From Micrasema longulum (Eukaryota > Arthropoda > Insecta > Trichoptera > Brachycentridae): DNA of 64,000 nt. The translations under genes were made by a program, and so were the position numbers. The notes under the pieces were generated by a model, which did not search any database, was not told the origin of the DNA, and saw nothing but the letters and a program-made list of their open reading frames with translations. The stretch spans positions 79,983-143,982 of the forward strand of contig JAGVSM010000930.1 in assembly GCA_022494885.1 (NCBI GenBank). The letters are read 5' to 3'. Below are positions 9,600 to 20,438 of this stretch, piece by piece (the stretch's first letter is position 1; the number at the start of each line of letters is the position of its first letter).

Positions 9600-9765
9600 T
9601 GTTTTTAATTATGCGGAGATGGCGTTTCAAGTGTCATTAAAATGTGATTTTTCTCAAGCCTGGGTGTTCTGTGATGTAATTCACCAATGTAATTGGGCCT
9701 CCTGGCTTGTTTTGGTGCCAAAATAAAATAAATAAAAAAAATACATCTAGTCCATTTCTTCTGAT
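9600..9765 (+). mobile_element. SINE family 2, 3' half
   Basis: The tail aaatgtgatttttctcaagc, tgggtgttctgtgatgtaat and gggcctcctggcttgttttg ends in (AAATA)n. It equals the 3' half of the SINE at 16855-17060. The tRNA-like head is missing, as expected of a 5'-truncated copy. Confidence 0.65.
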
Positions 9766-9987
9766 GTGTGATTCAACTGAAATGGCTCTGAACCAGAGAG
9801 AAAAAGAAAAGTTTAAATTGTTCATTTTTAGCACAAAAACAAATATAAACAAAAAAAGTTTTACAGTACAAATAACATTACAACTTTTAAATCAGAATAC
9901 ATAATAAACAAAAAATATATGGAAAAACATTTTTAAACTTTGTTCTTAGGAATAAAGGTGGATATTGTTAAAGAATAAAGTATCTTG

Positions 9988-10230
9988 TCGGCCTCGTGGT
10001 GTAGTGGTCAGTGCAAAAGGTCTCGGGTTTGATTTCCGACATAGTTTTGTGAAATATTTATTTTATACGGTGATTTTACGCTTGAATATTTCATAATACC
10101 TTGACTCCTGAAGCGAAAGACTGATCATGTTACCTTCATATGAGAAAAATTGATCAAGATACGCTGCGATTGGTGTACCAATGCAGTGCCCTATGCACCA
10201 TGAGGTGCGGAAAAAGAATAACGTAAAATG
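9988..10230 (+). mobile_element. SINE family 1 (tRNA-derived)
   Basis: An A-box-like cctcgtggtgtagtggtcag is followed by a B-box-like ctcgggtttgatttccg. The tail reads cctgaagcgaaagactgatc and then gtgtaccaatgcagtgccct, atgcaccatgaggtgcgg. Other copies on the minus strand are at 23395, 48838 and 52245. It runs straight into repeat C. Confidence 0.75.
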
Positions 10231-10516
10231 AAGAAGAATAATCTATTTCACTCAAACACTGACCCCAGAACAGCGTCTCTGTCTTCTTTTTTATGAGTTC
10301 TATCTTTGTGCTCTCTCTTATACAGATTTATTTTACTTACGCTGCGATTGGTGTACCAATGCAGTGCCTTATGCACCATGAGGTGCGGAAAAAGAATAAC
10401 GTAGAATGAAGAAGAATAATCTATTTCACTCAAACACTGACCCCAGAACAGCGTCTCTGTCTTCTTTATTATGAGTTCTATATGTGTGCTCTCTCTTATA
10501 CAGATTTATTGCTGCA
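10161..10516 (+). repeat. 178-bp tandem duplication of a SINE/repeat-C junction
   Basis: acgctgcgattggtgtacca starts at 10161 and again at 10339. The two units are almost identical up to cagatttatt (10338 and 10510). Each contains the SINE-1 3' end joined to the start of the conserved right half of repeat C. The duplication therefore arose after those two repeats were already adjacent. Confidence 0.85.
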
Positions 10517-10685
10517 TTGGCGGACATTCGTTTTTGAGTAACAAGAATAAATATTTTTTGTATTAAAACCCAGCAAATTACAAATTTTACTTTCTAAATC
10601 CGGTGTGGAAATGTCGATTTGAAGATTACAAAAATCAACTTCATTTTTAAAAAAAAAGAGAGATTTATTAAGTCATAGACTAGTG
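10240..10685 (+). repeat. Repeat family C, right half (partly duplicated)
   Basis: Shared with 31165-31420, 39110-39350 and 59155-59410: agaacagcgtctctgtcttc, gagttctat, gtgctctctcttataca, ataaatattttttgta, tttgaagattac. No open frame is conserved between copies. The left half, seen at 58878, is absent here. Confidence 0.65.
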
Positions 10686-10726
10686 TCAAACGTTTCTTCT
10701 TTATTTTAAATTTTCTGAAAACGATC

Positions 10727-10778
10727 TGAATATTTCGCGATCCGGATAACTGGAATTTAGACAAACGGAGTTTTACTG
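10727..10778 (-). repeat. pogo-like element end
   Basis: gatccggataactggaattt followed by cggagttttactg and TA matches the terminal style of the element at 1757-2599 (gataattggagttctattg, TA). The other end was not found. It is probably a solo remnant. Confidence 0.4.
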
Positions 10779-10785
10779 TACCTAC

Positions 10786-11310
10786 TTCTACAAATTTGTT
10801 CAATCCGTTATAATAATGGCCGACTCAATTGACAAAAGTTTCATGTTGATGTAAAATATAAGTCTTAAATCAGTTATGTCATGTAACAATGTATACCCAA
10901 TGTACATATTAGAGTAGCGTCTATGTAGGAATGTGATTCCCGTTGAGATTATGCAAACAAAATCATTAGCATGTTTGTCACTTTGTGTCATAGTTACTAT
11001 AAAAACAATTTGTTGAGGAAAACGTTGTCAGAAAAAAGAAAGAACTACGGCTTTGTCCAATCATAATCTCATGCATTAATAAAAAATAAAAAATAAATAT
11101 TGTATTCACTTTATCCGCGATTACACGGCTCGGTTTTTATGTTCATGTCCAGGCTTGCAAGAAATAAAATCGAGATTTACAGCTCAGTCAAAAATTAAAG
11201 TCGTTGGTGTACTGGTTAAAGCTAGCGCGTTCGCAAAACTCACACAAACGTATTTCAAATCTACAGTGTCTACAAATGAAGTTTAGTGTTTGAATGATAT
11301 TATAATAATG
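10786..11310. other. Unassigned sequence
   Basis: No gene is recognised. Around 11150-11270 a weak SINE-like order is present (catgtccaggcttgcaag, then gttggtgtactggttaaagc), possibly a decayed compound SINE. Confidence 0.4.
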
Positions 11311-11315
11311 GACGA

Positions 11316-11490
11316 TTGAAATTCTAGCAACTTAAAATTATATCAATGAATTAACAAAAAATAAACGTTGAGAGTAGATAATTTGTCAAGTGTTCACCTT
11401 GAAAATTAAACAAAAAACTAAAGAAATAAAGAACCGTTTCAACATTATGGTTAATAAAATAAAGTAAGTCATCCGTAGGGTAGCTTTTTT
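11316..11490 (+). repeat. Repeat family O
   Basis: Shared with 22187-22380: attctagcaacttaaaatta, tatcaat, tttgtcaagtgttca, aagaaataaa and gtttcaac. At 22 kb it leads into a GCCGAAACGTTG motif like those of Penelope-like repeats. Here that part is lost. Confidence 0.55.
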
Positions 11491-12535
11491 AGATTACAGG
11501 TATCATAGTTACTGCCGTACATGTGGCTAACAGGATGCTCGCTGATTATAGGAAGATAGTAGATGCACATATGTGCAGTTACCGTGGAATAGTGCGTATT
11601 GTTCCAATGACTTGGTGTATATTTTGGTTACAAAAGTAACATTCTAGAAAATTTAGCTCTGCGAGTTTCGATTGATTACGATCTCTGGCACCTAGAAATA
11701 CGGCCACTCTTAGTTATTTTAAATAAATTACTCGCTTTTTATTTGTAAATTTGCTACAAGTTTTTTCTTTGTGACGCTTTTTTGGCAGCATTCGGATTGG
11801 AAGAAAAATATTTCGATTGGTCATCTCTTTTCTATGGCCATATTTCCTAGAATTATCCTAACTAAGCAAGATGTAATCAATTGTAAAAATATTTGAAGTA
11901 ATAAAAAAAACTACTTCTTATCGAAGCGTCTCTTAGCCATGAATAGAAATTGTATAAATAATTGCTATTTCGCTGGGAATCAGGAAATGTCAGAAAACTG
12001 CGGCAGGAATGATTTAAATTTACGTCAGATGTCAATTAAGGATGCAGGAATAATCTATGGTCTATGTTTGTATGACATTTCCTGGAATAATTTAAATATT
12101 TTCCTGGAGCGATTGAAATATAGCGCGTATGCTAATTCATGTAACCTTATATGGGAAATTCAAGAGAGCTCAGAGGTATTTTCTATACTAAATCTAGTGG
12201 TATTTGAATCTCTGCAATCAATTTCGATGTAACTAGCGAGTTGCGTACATATTCAGATTGCAGGATTTTTGCCTGAAACAGGACGTATAAGCTGTTTTAG
12301 GCCAGAGTTTGTCAAATAGTGAATAATAAATAAATAAATTCGATTTCGATTAGAATCTTTAGTTGTTGTAGTGCATTCACACATTGATTGCAAATAATTA
12401 AAATGATACATCACCATGATAGTAGAATAAAGACTTGTGTGGTTTTCTTCAACTTTATATGAGAGCGACTTAATTTTTTTCTGAGACTTTTTCTTTTAAA
12501 TACAAAAGTTTTTCCCTTGATACTTGTTGTCGTTA
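11491..12535. other. Unassigned sequence with an unsupported 97-codon open stretch
   Basis: No homology is recognised. An open stretch at 11939-12232 (plus) encodes a low-complexity-free 97-residue protein rich in N, S and L. Start context, splice sites and family motifs are lacking, and AT-rich codons make it compatible with chance. Confidence 0.4.
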
Positions 12536-12539
12536 TATA

Positions 12540-13010
12540 TATGGACGCTGGAAAGGAAACATTTCCAAGTGACATCTAGCAACTTTACATATGAGTCAAT
12601 TATTAATTATTTTTTTTTATTAATAAAGGATCTCATATTTTTAATTATTTCGGAATCACGCCAAAATAACACATATGTATTTATATTTTGAAAAAATGCC
12701 AACAAAGACTTCAGCGTCTGAGCGTGGGCCATTCCTTTTTTAATTATTAATAAAATTATAGCACATAAATATGGTATGACATGACCATGAAAAGAAAAGA
12801 AAAGAAAAAGAAAAGAAAAAGAAAATTAACATCTGCTGATATTACGAAAACAGGATTTATTTGCAGTGTGCATTTTATTTTTTATTTTAATTTTGTTTTT
12901 AAAAAAAAGGTGTCTATCTGCTCCTTCCATACTAATCCAAGACCTCAAACATACTTTAAACGGTATCAGTGATTTAATGTTTTTTAATTCCTTACTTAGA
13001 AGACTGAAGG
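12540..13010 (+). repeat. Repeat family E, copy 1
   Basis: Shared with 18895-19480 (inverted) and 62960-63310: tcagcgtctgagcgtgggcc, ctgctgatattacgaaaaca, atttgcagtgtgcatttta, ggtgtctatctgctccttcc and atccaagacctcaaac. A purine stretch of AAAAGAAAAG units (12787-12830) has expanded only here. The family is unknown and has no conserved frame. Confidence 0.65.
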
Positions 13011-13460
13011 ATTTTGGACCAACATGTAAGGAGTGCCTCTGTGCGAACTTAGTTCAGCATTCTAGAACTGACAGTACACTATCGGATCTATTGCTAATAC
13101 GATTTAAATTATTACTAAATAATAAGTGAATATATTTCAGGCACTGGAATAAATATAATTTTCTAAAACTAAGGAGTCCACTCTTTTGGTATACTTCGTT
13201 ACTAGGAAATAGGGAAAACCTTTTTAAAATCAAATATAAAAGAAAGTCAGTGTCAAATTGTTTGCACGTCTGTCGTTATTCTACGATCGCGACAATATAA
13301 CAAATTACAACAAGGATGGAGAATACCTTAAATTGTCTACAAACATTTGGACTAACTCAAATATTGTAGCGACGATATATGTAATATGAAATATAATGTG
13401 AAATATAATATACTTCGTTTAAAACTAGTTTTTTTTTCTTTCCACATACGAGTATATATT
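13011..13460. other. Unassigned, with a small shared motif
   Basis: ttttctaaaactaaggagtc and cac at 13159 also occurs at 17131, each followed by a divergent actaggatt/actaggaaa stretch. Otherwise nothing is recognised. Confidence 0.4.
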
Positions 13461-13464
13461 AAAA

Positions 13465-13790
13465 CCTACATTGAATCAACTGCTCCATAAATGTATAGTT
13501 TATGTTATGTTTTTGTACTTTCATTGTGCGTTTTGTAATACAAATAATATAGATGTACATAAATGTATTATTTACATAAATACGTAGTGTTTAAAACTGT
13601 CCGAACATTTTTTTAATTGTAAAAGTCCGTTTATTCTCAAATGTAAAAATATTTTTTAAAAGTATATTTTTAAGTGTCTTCGGCGCGGGAAACCCCAGTG
13701 AGGTCACAGTATTTTTATTATTCATCATAGTTTATAATGGAAAAAAAATATGAATAAATAAAAATTTATTTTTTGATAAGCAATGAATTA
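13465..13790 (+). repeat. Repeat family P, copy 1
   Basis: Shared with 21880-22175: ttgaatcaactgctccataa, ttgtgcgttttgtaatacaa, ataatatagatgtacataaa, cgcgggaaac, gaggtcacagtatttttatt and aaatatgaataaataaa. It encodes nothing. At 21.9-22.4 kb it lies directly beside repeat O, suggesting the two may be parts of one element. Confidence 0.65.
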
Positions 13791-15540
13791 CGACGGTAGC
13801 CATACTTTTTTTTCCGTGCGACGTCAGATAAATTTTCTACAGTGGTTTAACGTACATTTTTATTACATACCTGAAGATGAGACGTTTTGCGTCCTATGAG
13901 AAATCGGCACGTATTTCGTTACCGTGCAATACTTGTATGCAATCATTGTGAAAATGCTCCAATCGGATTCCTTAAGGGGGAGTGGCCTGAAAAATGCTAA
14001 AATTTGATATTTTGATGGAATATTTAAAGTACTTGTAGTAATCCTAGCCAAATTTTAAAAATACTTTGTCAAAATTGAAATTTTCTTCTAGGGCTCAATA
14101 TCTTTTTTTTATTTTATTTATCTTGACAGAGAAAAAAATTCTCAAAGAACATGAAATCACTGAAAACAGTCATCGTTCGAAAAGGTATTTAACGTATTTG
14201 TAAATATGGTACGACCTTATTTTTTAGTTTATCGTAATGCTTAAGTCTTCTTCTAAGTCTCAATATCGCTTTTTTCTTTAAAATAAGTTTTGTTAAAAAT
14301 TACTTAAAAATGTCTCTCTATGTACTTAAATAGAAATAAAATGTTTTAGTAGGAAAATCGAAAACGAGTCAATTTTTAACTGAATCTTTGTATGATTTTA
14401 TTTTGAAAACTACATACCTACGTTTTTTAAAAAATAAATGTGAAAACTCTATAAAGAACGAGCATAGAATTTAAGTTTCGAAGGTATAAGTATTTAAATG
14501 ATTAGGGTAATCCAATTTCGTCTGAGCAAGAAATAATGAATTTGCCAAGTTAATATCTATGTGACCCTTGGTGCAACGTGAAACAGTGTGTGTTCAAAAA
14601 TTGCAATTGTATGCGTTAGTAGTCTGGAACCATTTTGAAGATTTTTTTTTCCCACGCGCGAGTGATGTGCCCTTAACCCTTCCGGGTTTAAGGGAGGTGT
14701 CTAGGGTCCCCCAACTATACCAATAACTTTTTTGTTGATCATCATATTGATTTCATTTTTTCCATAATCCTACCCTATAATTTTAAAAATGTGAGGGTAT
14801 TAAAAACAAGCTTAGAAATCTCCAGTGAAGGAGTTACTAAAATATTTTCGAAAAACTTTTTTTAAAAAATTGTGAGATTTCTAATTATGCTTTACTAAAT
14901 CAATGGAGAACACTAAGTTTGCGGTGTCAAGTAATAAAAATGAAATATTTTTTTGCAAGATTTAGAGACGGTTTTGAATTACGCTTTTATTTAGGTAGGT
15001 AGTTTTTTATGTATGGTTTATTTTGGCATCAACAACTAATTTTTCAATTTTGGTCGAGATTTCTAAGATTGCTTCTAATACCCCTCATTTATCAAAGTTA
15101 AAATGAAGTAAAATGAAAATATTTTACTGCTTTTTATTTCAATAATAATTCACATTTTTTGTCTTTGTTTTCCCTCATGCAAACAGCAAACATTACAATT
15201 TATCGCTTAATAATCTTTGATATGTCGGTCATTCCGCACGTGTGCTTTTTGCTATTTGGGCGTAAATTTCCAGCCATAACCACGAAACACGGATTTCGTG
15301 CTTTTCATTTAACCTGCTTTCCTCCTCCCAACTCTACGCTGTACCTCTGCGCTAGCGACATTAGATCAGTGCTGTTCAACCTGTCACAGCGAAAGCTGCG
15401 CGATGTCTTACAGCATCCTCTCGCAACAGTACTTTATGAAAAAAATATGAATTTCGCGGAAACCGAGAAATATTCTGAAACGGTTTTATAAACAATACCA
15501 TGTCAATCATATCAATTTTTTTGTCGTTTTTTTTAATCGA
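13791..15540. other. No recognised gene or repeat
   Basis: A long AT-rich stretch. An open frame of 110 codons at 15159-15491 (plus) coincides with a GC-richer patch (15240-15450), but its product matches nothing I know and no splice context stands out. It is left unannotated as a gene. Confidence 0.45.
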
Positions 15541-15544
15541 ATTC

Positions 15545-16262
15545 AACATAGCTGGGATATTCTTGATACCCACCTCAAGGAAAATAAATCAAATTGATAA
15601 CGATTTGTGTTAAGTACTATGTAAGATGTTAGGATTTGTTCTGCGTACTGCCAGGGTTTTCGAAAATACCCGCATACTGAGAACTCTTTACAACTCCTTG
15701 GTGCAAAGTAGACTCGAGAGTGGCTCGAAGATTTGGGGGCCACATGAACTGAAGTACTCTCTTATGATAGAGAAAATCCAAAAGAAGTTTCTGAGATATC
15801 TCCACATAAGAGAGTGCGGGTATTATCCTTGGCTCTACCCGACCGAGTTTCTCCAGGGTATGCTTGGCTACAACAGTTTAGAGACTAGAAGGAGTGTGTA
15901 TTTGACTACACATTTTTATCGATTGTTGCGCGGTGTGATCGATAATTCTGAGATTATGATGAGCATTGGTTTATATGTTCCTGATAATTACCTAAGACAG
16001 CGTCAGCATAGATTGTTTCATATTTCGATATACAGGACCAACCTGCTTTTGGTTATGCCTGTTGGAAGGGATACCGCTATGCTGAACAACATCGCTCTGG
16101 ATATTGATCTGTTCCATGTATCCGAAGAGGTTTTTCGGAGCAGGATTCTCCTACTACTTTGACATGCGTCTCTTTCATGTATTTTTTTCTTTTTTTTATA
16201 TGTACGTATTGAATATATGTTTGTAATGTATATGTTATATTTAAAATAAATTTATCGAATTG
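15545..16262 (+). mobile_element. Jockey-like LINE, 5'-truncated, with 3' tail
   Basis: It contains the reverse-transcriptase C-terminus (next entry), then a short T-rich 3' UTR. The tail is ataaatttatcgaattgaat. The 5' boundary lies in degenerate sequence. A 90-base relative of the middle part is at 26821-26911. Confidence 0.7.
15626..16162 (+). CDS. LINE reverse transcriptase, C-terminal fragment (178 residues)
   Basis: This open frame is the region downstream of the polymerase domain of a Jockey-group LINE protein. It has LYNSLVQSRLESGSKIWGPH (residues 21-40), then KIQKKFLRYLHIREC and GMLGYNSLETRR, ending at a natural stop. The YADD palm motif would lie upstream and is missing, so the protein cannot be active. 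The ATG is only the first in the open stretch, not an authentic start. Clade assignment within Jockey/Kiri-type LINEs is uncertain. Confidence 0.7.
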   Translation: MLGFVLRTARVFENTRILRTLYNSLVQSRLESGSKIWGPHELKYSLMIEKIQKKFLRYLHIRECGYYPWLYPTEFLQGMLGYNSLETRRSVYLTTHFYRLLRGVIDNSEIMMSIGLYVPDNYLRQRQHRLFHISIYRTNLLLVMPVGRDTAMLNNIALDIDLFHVSEEVFRSRILLLL

Positions 16263-16574
16263 AATTAAATGTATTATTGAATACAATATCATCTGCAATA
16301 ATGTTATAGTAAGTTTATTGACAGTTCTTTTGCGTAATCGAGTGATTAACGATTAAGAAACGTTGCTAACTCACAGAACTCCTGCTACGAAGGCAACGAA
16401 TTTCACCATTTCAAATACTTTTCAATATATTATGTAGTTATTTTGTAAGAACTAGTACACTCATGCCGATATTGCAACAAGCTTAGATGCAATTCTTTAA
16501 AAATATCATTCGATGACAAAATTTTGTAATTTATTTAAGTGCAGACCACTTTTTCTTCATTTATTTGTATTGAA

Positions 16575-16660
16575 AACATAAAAGAGACGGATACGTCTCG
16601 AAACCGGTATACAGAGAAAAGTCGGTATGTGGTTATAAAAAAATATTTACTTAAATTTTT
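16575..16660 (+). other. Hammerhead-like hairpin of a Penelope-like repeat
   Basis: agagacggatacgtctcgaa followed by accggta and aaaagtcggta is nearly identical to 33903-33945. Hairpin GAGACG/CGTCTC with a GATA loop is followed by GAAA. The upstream half of a hammerhead core (CTGACGA at 33 kb) has decayed to cataaaa here, so this copy should not self-cleave. Confidence 0.45.
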
Positions 16661-16744
16661 AAATTTAATTCAATATTTTAAAATTTAAATTTCTTAAACT
16701 TTAACTTCACTAAAATCGGAAGAATTTAAGAAATTTAGATGTTC

Positions 16745-17135
16745 AAACATAGGCAAAATTGTGAATGTTACACAGTGTGAAAATTGGCCACTTAAACCAG
16801 CCAACGACAGGTCATAAGCTCAGTAAATATAATAAGCTCAGCATAAGCATAAGCTCAGGCGGCCTCCGTGTGTAGTGGTCAAGTCGTTTGACTCACACAC
16901 GGAAGGTTCCGGGTTCGATTCCCAGTGAGAACACAAAAAAAATAAATGTGATTTTTCTCAAGTCTGGGTGTTCTGTGATGTAATTCACAACTGTATTTGG
17001 GCCTCCTGGCCTGTTGTTGTGCAAAAAAAAAAGAGTGAATAAAAAAAATATTTAAAAAAATGCCGAGACTCATATTCCCCTCTCTAAAATGTTTCCCATC
17101 TCTGTTGTAATTTGTCAAATAAACATAACTTTCTA
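16745..17135. mobile_element. MITE family A split by a SINE
   Basis: The left part has tgaatgttacacagtgtg, ggccacttaaaccagccaac and gacaggtcataagctcagta (to about 16830). The right part resumes at 17070 with catattcccctctctaaaat and ctctgttgtaatttg. The SINE at 16855-17060 lies between, preceded by duplicated ataagctca units. Confidence 0.65.
16855..17060 (+). mobile_element. tRNA-derived SINE family 2, best copy
   Basis: The head ggcctccgtgtgtagtggtc contains an A-box-like motif. The sequence ccgggttcgattcccagtga contains a near-perfect RNA polymerase III B box (GGTTCGATTCC). A tail of about 110 bases (gtgatttttctcaagtctgg; gggcctcctggcctgttgtt) ends in A-rich (AAATA)n. Copies lie at 5484, 9600 and 58580. 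Confidence 0.8.
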
Positions 17136-17230
17136 AAACTAAGGAGTCCACCCTCAATGCGTAGTTTATTACTAGGATTTTTGCATTTTGATTGTGCATT
17201 TTGATAGATTTCCGGTTTCCGGGTGAAAGG

Positions 17231-18060
17231 TACAGGGTTATATTTTTAAATGTCAGAAAAACACACCAACTTGAACTCGTGACGTTGCGGACGAAGTAAT
17301 TTCAAAATGACCAAGCTTTCAAAAATCATAGCGAAGATATATTATACCAATTTTTTTTTTCTTTGGTTTTGTTAGTCTTTTAACAAATATATATTTTTTT
17401 ATCTCTGAACCTCCTCATTACGGCGGGTAACACTCAAATTCGGCTGGGAAATTTAACATCTGTACCCATTAGCAAATGCTGATAATGATCATTTTCTAAC
17501 CGTTACTCGACATATTTACTTAAAATGTGACATTTCTCTCAAATTCATCAATGACGAATAAATTAGTATATATTAATTGATGAGGTCAAATGACGAACTA
17601 GTAATCTGATGACATATTTGAATATTTTATTCAAATTTTATTAAAAAGGAGATTTGACGATTTTCGTATTCGGGTCAAACTCGCGAAGTATTTATTGGTT
17701 TACTGTTGTTACCGAGAACATGGCGTAGGTATGTGGGAATCACTTAGATTATCATAAATATTTAATTAGTGGTACGCTTGTACTAAACAAAATAGCTGGT
17801 TTGGTGGCAGAATGATTTCAGGTGAAATAATCACACGAAAAATATTATGTTTTTTTGCATCACAACAAGCCACGAGGCCCACCACTAGGGCCGCGATTAT
17901 AAAGGCTATCCTTTATCGATACATACCGAGACGGTGTACTTAACTTCTGTACTTACTCTATCTACCTCGCTATGTTCTTCCGACTTGTCATCTCGACATC
18001 ATATGATCGAATCCAACCAATGAATGACCCTGAAAATTTAATCCGCGTTCCTTACTTAAT
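17231..18060. other. Unassigned sequence with a family G fragment
   Basis: actagggccgcgattataaa at 17884 and following bases resemble the family G end at 2702. Nothing else is recognised. Confidence 0.4.
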
Positions 18061-18064
18061 TAAA

Positions 18065-18400
18065 ATGCCAAATATTTATCATTTAGATATATTTCAACAG
18101 AGAAAGAAAACATTTTGGAGTAGGTAATATGAATGTCTAGGCATTTACAGGGCTTATGACCTGTCATTGGCTGGTTTAAGTGGCCACTTTACACATTGTA
18201 TAACATTCCCCATTCTGCCCATGTTTGAATACCCACATTTCCTCAACTCTTCCATCTGTTGACTTTTGTGAAGTAAAAGAGCTCAAACATTTATCACGCG
18301 GGTGAGATTCATCCGGATAAACCAAATCGTCTACTAGGCAAGGGAGGAAATCCAGCCAGTCTGCAAGTATTTGGACATACTCAAACATTGTTGAGTTCTC
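18065..18400. mobile_element. MITE family A
   Basis: A well-preserved left arm (atttcaacagagaaagaaaa, acagggcttatgacctgtca, ttggctggtttaagtggcca) leads to the centre (ctcaactcttccatctgttg). The outer end follows (ggaggaaatccagccagtct, ttggacatactcaaacattg). The right inner arm is deleted. Confidence 0.75.
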
Positions 18401-18890
18401 ATTTATATTTTAAATATGCTTTTGTGGTAAAAAGTGCCCTCTTCAAAGCGATCATAAACTCCAATAAATCCCAATTCAAGCAAAAAATGATCGCTTGAAC
18501 ATGATTTTTATGACGGTATGCTTAACGATCGTCTGTATTTATCTACCAAGCAATTACAAAACCGGTTCTTTAACGCCTCGATACGTGCACTCAGCAAGAT
18601 AGTAAAACAGATGTAAAAAATACAATAACTAAATTTATTTTTCATAGTGGCAACATTTTGACACCTAGATGCTTTAATGTGTTAATAGGATAGAATCTAG
18701 ACACATAATCTATGCATCTAGGCGTTCGTATTCAAAACTGTCAGTTATGTCGGAAAATTATACACTTACTTTTATCAAATGTTACAAAAACATTAAAAAA
18801 ATACATTTTCGTCAAAATATCAGTGTATTTGTTTTAGAGCAGTGGGGTAGGCTGAGGGGATAAAACGCTCTGCCTTTGCATACAGATCTC
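18401..18890. other. Unassigned sequence
   Basis: No gene or known repeat is seen. A short inverted pair aagcgatca/tgatcgctt is at 18446 and 18489. Confidence 0.4.
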
Positions 18891-18894
18891 ACAT

Positions 18895-19480
18895 TCTCTA
18901 CATTCATACTAATTAAATCACTGGTACGGTTTGCAGTAGGTTTGAGGTCTTGGATTAGCATGGAAGGAACTGATAGACACCTTTTTTTTTAGAAAATTAA
19001 ATTAAATTAAAAATAAAATGCATACTGCAAATAAATCCTGTTTTCGTAATATCAGCAAATGTTAATATTGTTTTTCTTTTCTTTTCCTTTCTGGTACCAT
19101 ATATATGCTATAAATTTATTGATAATTAAAAAAAGAATGGCCCACGCTCAGCCGCTGAAGTCTTTGTGGGCATTTTTTCCAATTTATATTGTAGCTTAAT
19201 TTTAAGATGTATTTTTTAAAGTGTGTTTTTATTATTAAAATTCTTTATAAAATACATGCATGGAAAAATAAACTAATTTTAAAAAATAAAAATAAATAAA
19301 TAAAAAGTAAGACTGTGTATCAAAGTAAAAAAATATATATCCATATATATGTGTTATTTTGGCGTGATTCCGAAATATTTGAAAATACGAGATCCTTTAT
19401 TAGTATTTTTTTTTAAATATATAGTAATGATTGACTCATTTGTAAAGTTGCTAGATGTCACTTGGAAATGTAAATATATG
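18895..19480 (-). repeat. Repeat family E, copy 2
   Basis: An inverted copy: gtttgaggtcttggattagc, ggaaggaactgatagacacc, gcaaataaatcctgttttcg, ggcccacgctcagccgctga. Compared with copy 1 it has about 120 extra bases (19195-19340), partly present in the 62.9 kb copy as well. Copy 1 therefore seems to have lost them. Confidence 0.65.
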
Positions 19481-19532
19481 TATAGAAGATAAACAAATAT
19501 AAGAAACATATTTTTTTTAAATACATCTTCTC

Positions 19533-19708
19533 ATGCACGCGCGCCGATTATTCCGACTTTTGACTTGTCCATCTTCAAGTATTTGATGGATTTGGTCATG
19601 CCATGTCTTTCTGGGTCTTCCTCTATTTCTGCATACATCAACATTCGCATCGTAAATCTTTTAAGCCGCTCTTTCGCTGTCTATTCGCTATACGTGTCCG
19701 AACCAACT
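19533..19708 (-). mobile_element. LINE-D fragment
   Basis: The minus strand matches the LINE-D region between FGHV and RRACMRRC. The complements of cgacttttgacttgtccatc and catgccatgtctttctgggt are diagnostic. Both the 3' end and the upstream RT are missing. Confidence 0.65.
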
Positions 19709-19915
19709 CGACATCCATCACGTAACTATTCGACAATTAGTATAAACAACTGTCGAATGCATTCCAGAAAGTATCTGCCTCTCTCTCATCCCCATACGTG
19801 AAAATAGGAGAGTGAACGACGTAACCGAATCAGAAAAAAATATTCTGTCAGTAACGGGATTATAATGCCTGTATTATATAAACAGAGAACTGGTCAGCAA
19901 TGATGGGTTTTAATA

Positions 19916-20050
19916 ATTATGTATATTTTTTTTTTATTAATAAATTTCATAAAAAGTACATGTTTTTTAAAAATTACATATCTATTTTTACACGTCTAGT
20001 AAATGTTATTACTTTAAGTCTCCAAAAAAAGAGACTAACTCTTGTGCTTA
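19916..20050 (-). mobile_element. LINE 3' end with terminal hairpin
   Basis: Minus-strand aagagttagtctcttttttt, ggagact (hairpin AGTCTC/GGAGACT) and aataacatttactagacgtg match the 130-base insert at 42661-42790. It ends in an A-rich tail. No coding part is attached and the clade is unknown. Confidence 0.55.
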
Positions 20051-20397
20051 GATAGTGACTTACACTGTTTTAGTTGTTTATTTATAAAAGTTCATATAAT
20101 TTTAAATAAGAGTACATGAGAAAAAAATAAAAACATATGATATATAAAGAAAAAATATTAAACAATAATACATTCATACTAATAAAAATTTAATGTAGTT
20201 TTTACGTGTTCAAAAAATTTCTTTAGATTTATTTTTAATTAATTTATTGATAAATTATTTTTATTTCACTGGGAAGATTATAATAATTTTGTTCATCTTT
20301 GAAGACAAAGCTATTTTGACCATGACTTGTGTTGAATTTAGGAACAATTAAATTAGCAATTTTAAACAACAATATCAGGTCAAGGTGCGGAAAGGAA
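20051..20397. other. Unassigned AT-rich sequence
   Basis: Nothing is recognised apart from AT-rich simple sequence. Its end contains aaggtgcggaaagg, a short match to the SINE-1 tail. Confidence 0.4.
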
Positions 20398-20430
<33 letters not shown>

Positions 20431-20438
20431 ATGATGAT
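20398..20438. repeat. (ATG)n microsatellite
   Basis: About thirteen ATG units with one interruption. It directly follows SINE-1-tail-like aaggtgcggaaagg, so it may be an expanded SINE tail. Confidence 0.85.

Noticed and set aside
11939..12232. 97-codon open frame as a gene
   Set aside because: No motif or context supports it. The length is compatible with chance in this window.
12781..12972. Lysine-rich open frame starting in AAAAGAAAAG repeats
   Set aside because: It is a purine microsatellite inside repeat E. The other two E copies have no such frame.
16855..17060. Functional tRNA gene
   Set aside because: A and B boxes are present, but no acceptor stem or anticodon arm folds properly, and a conserved non-tRNA tail follows in every copy.
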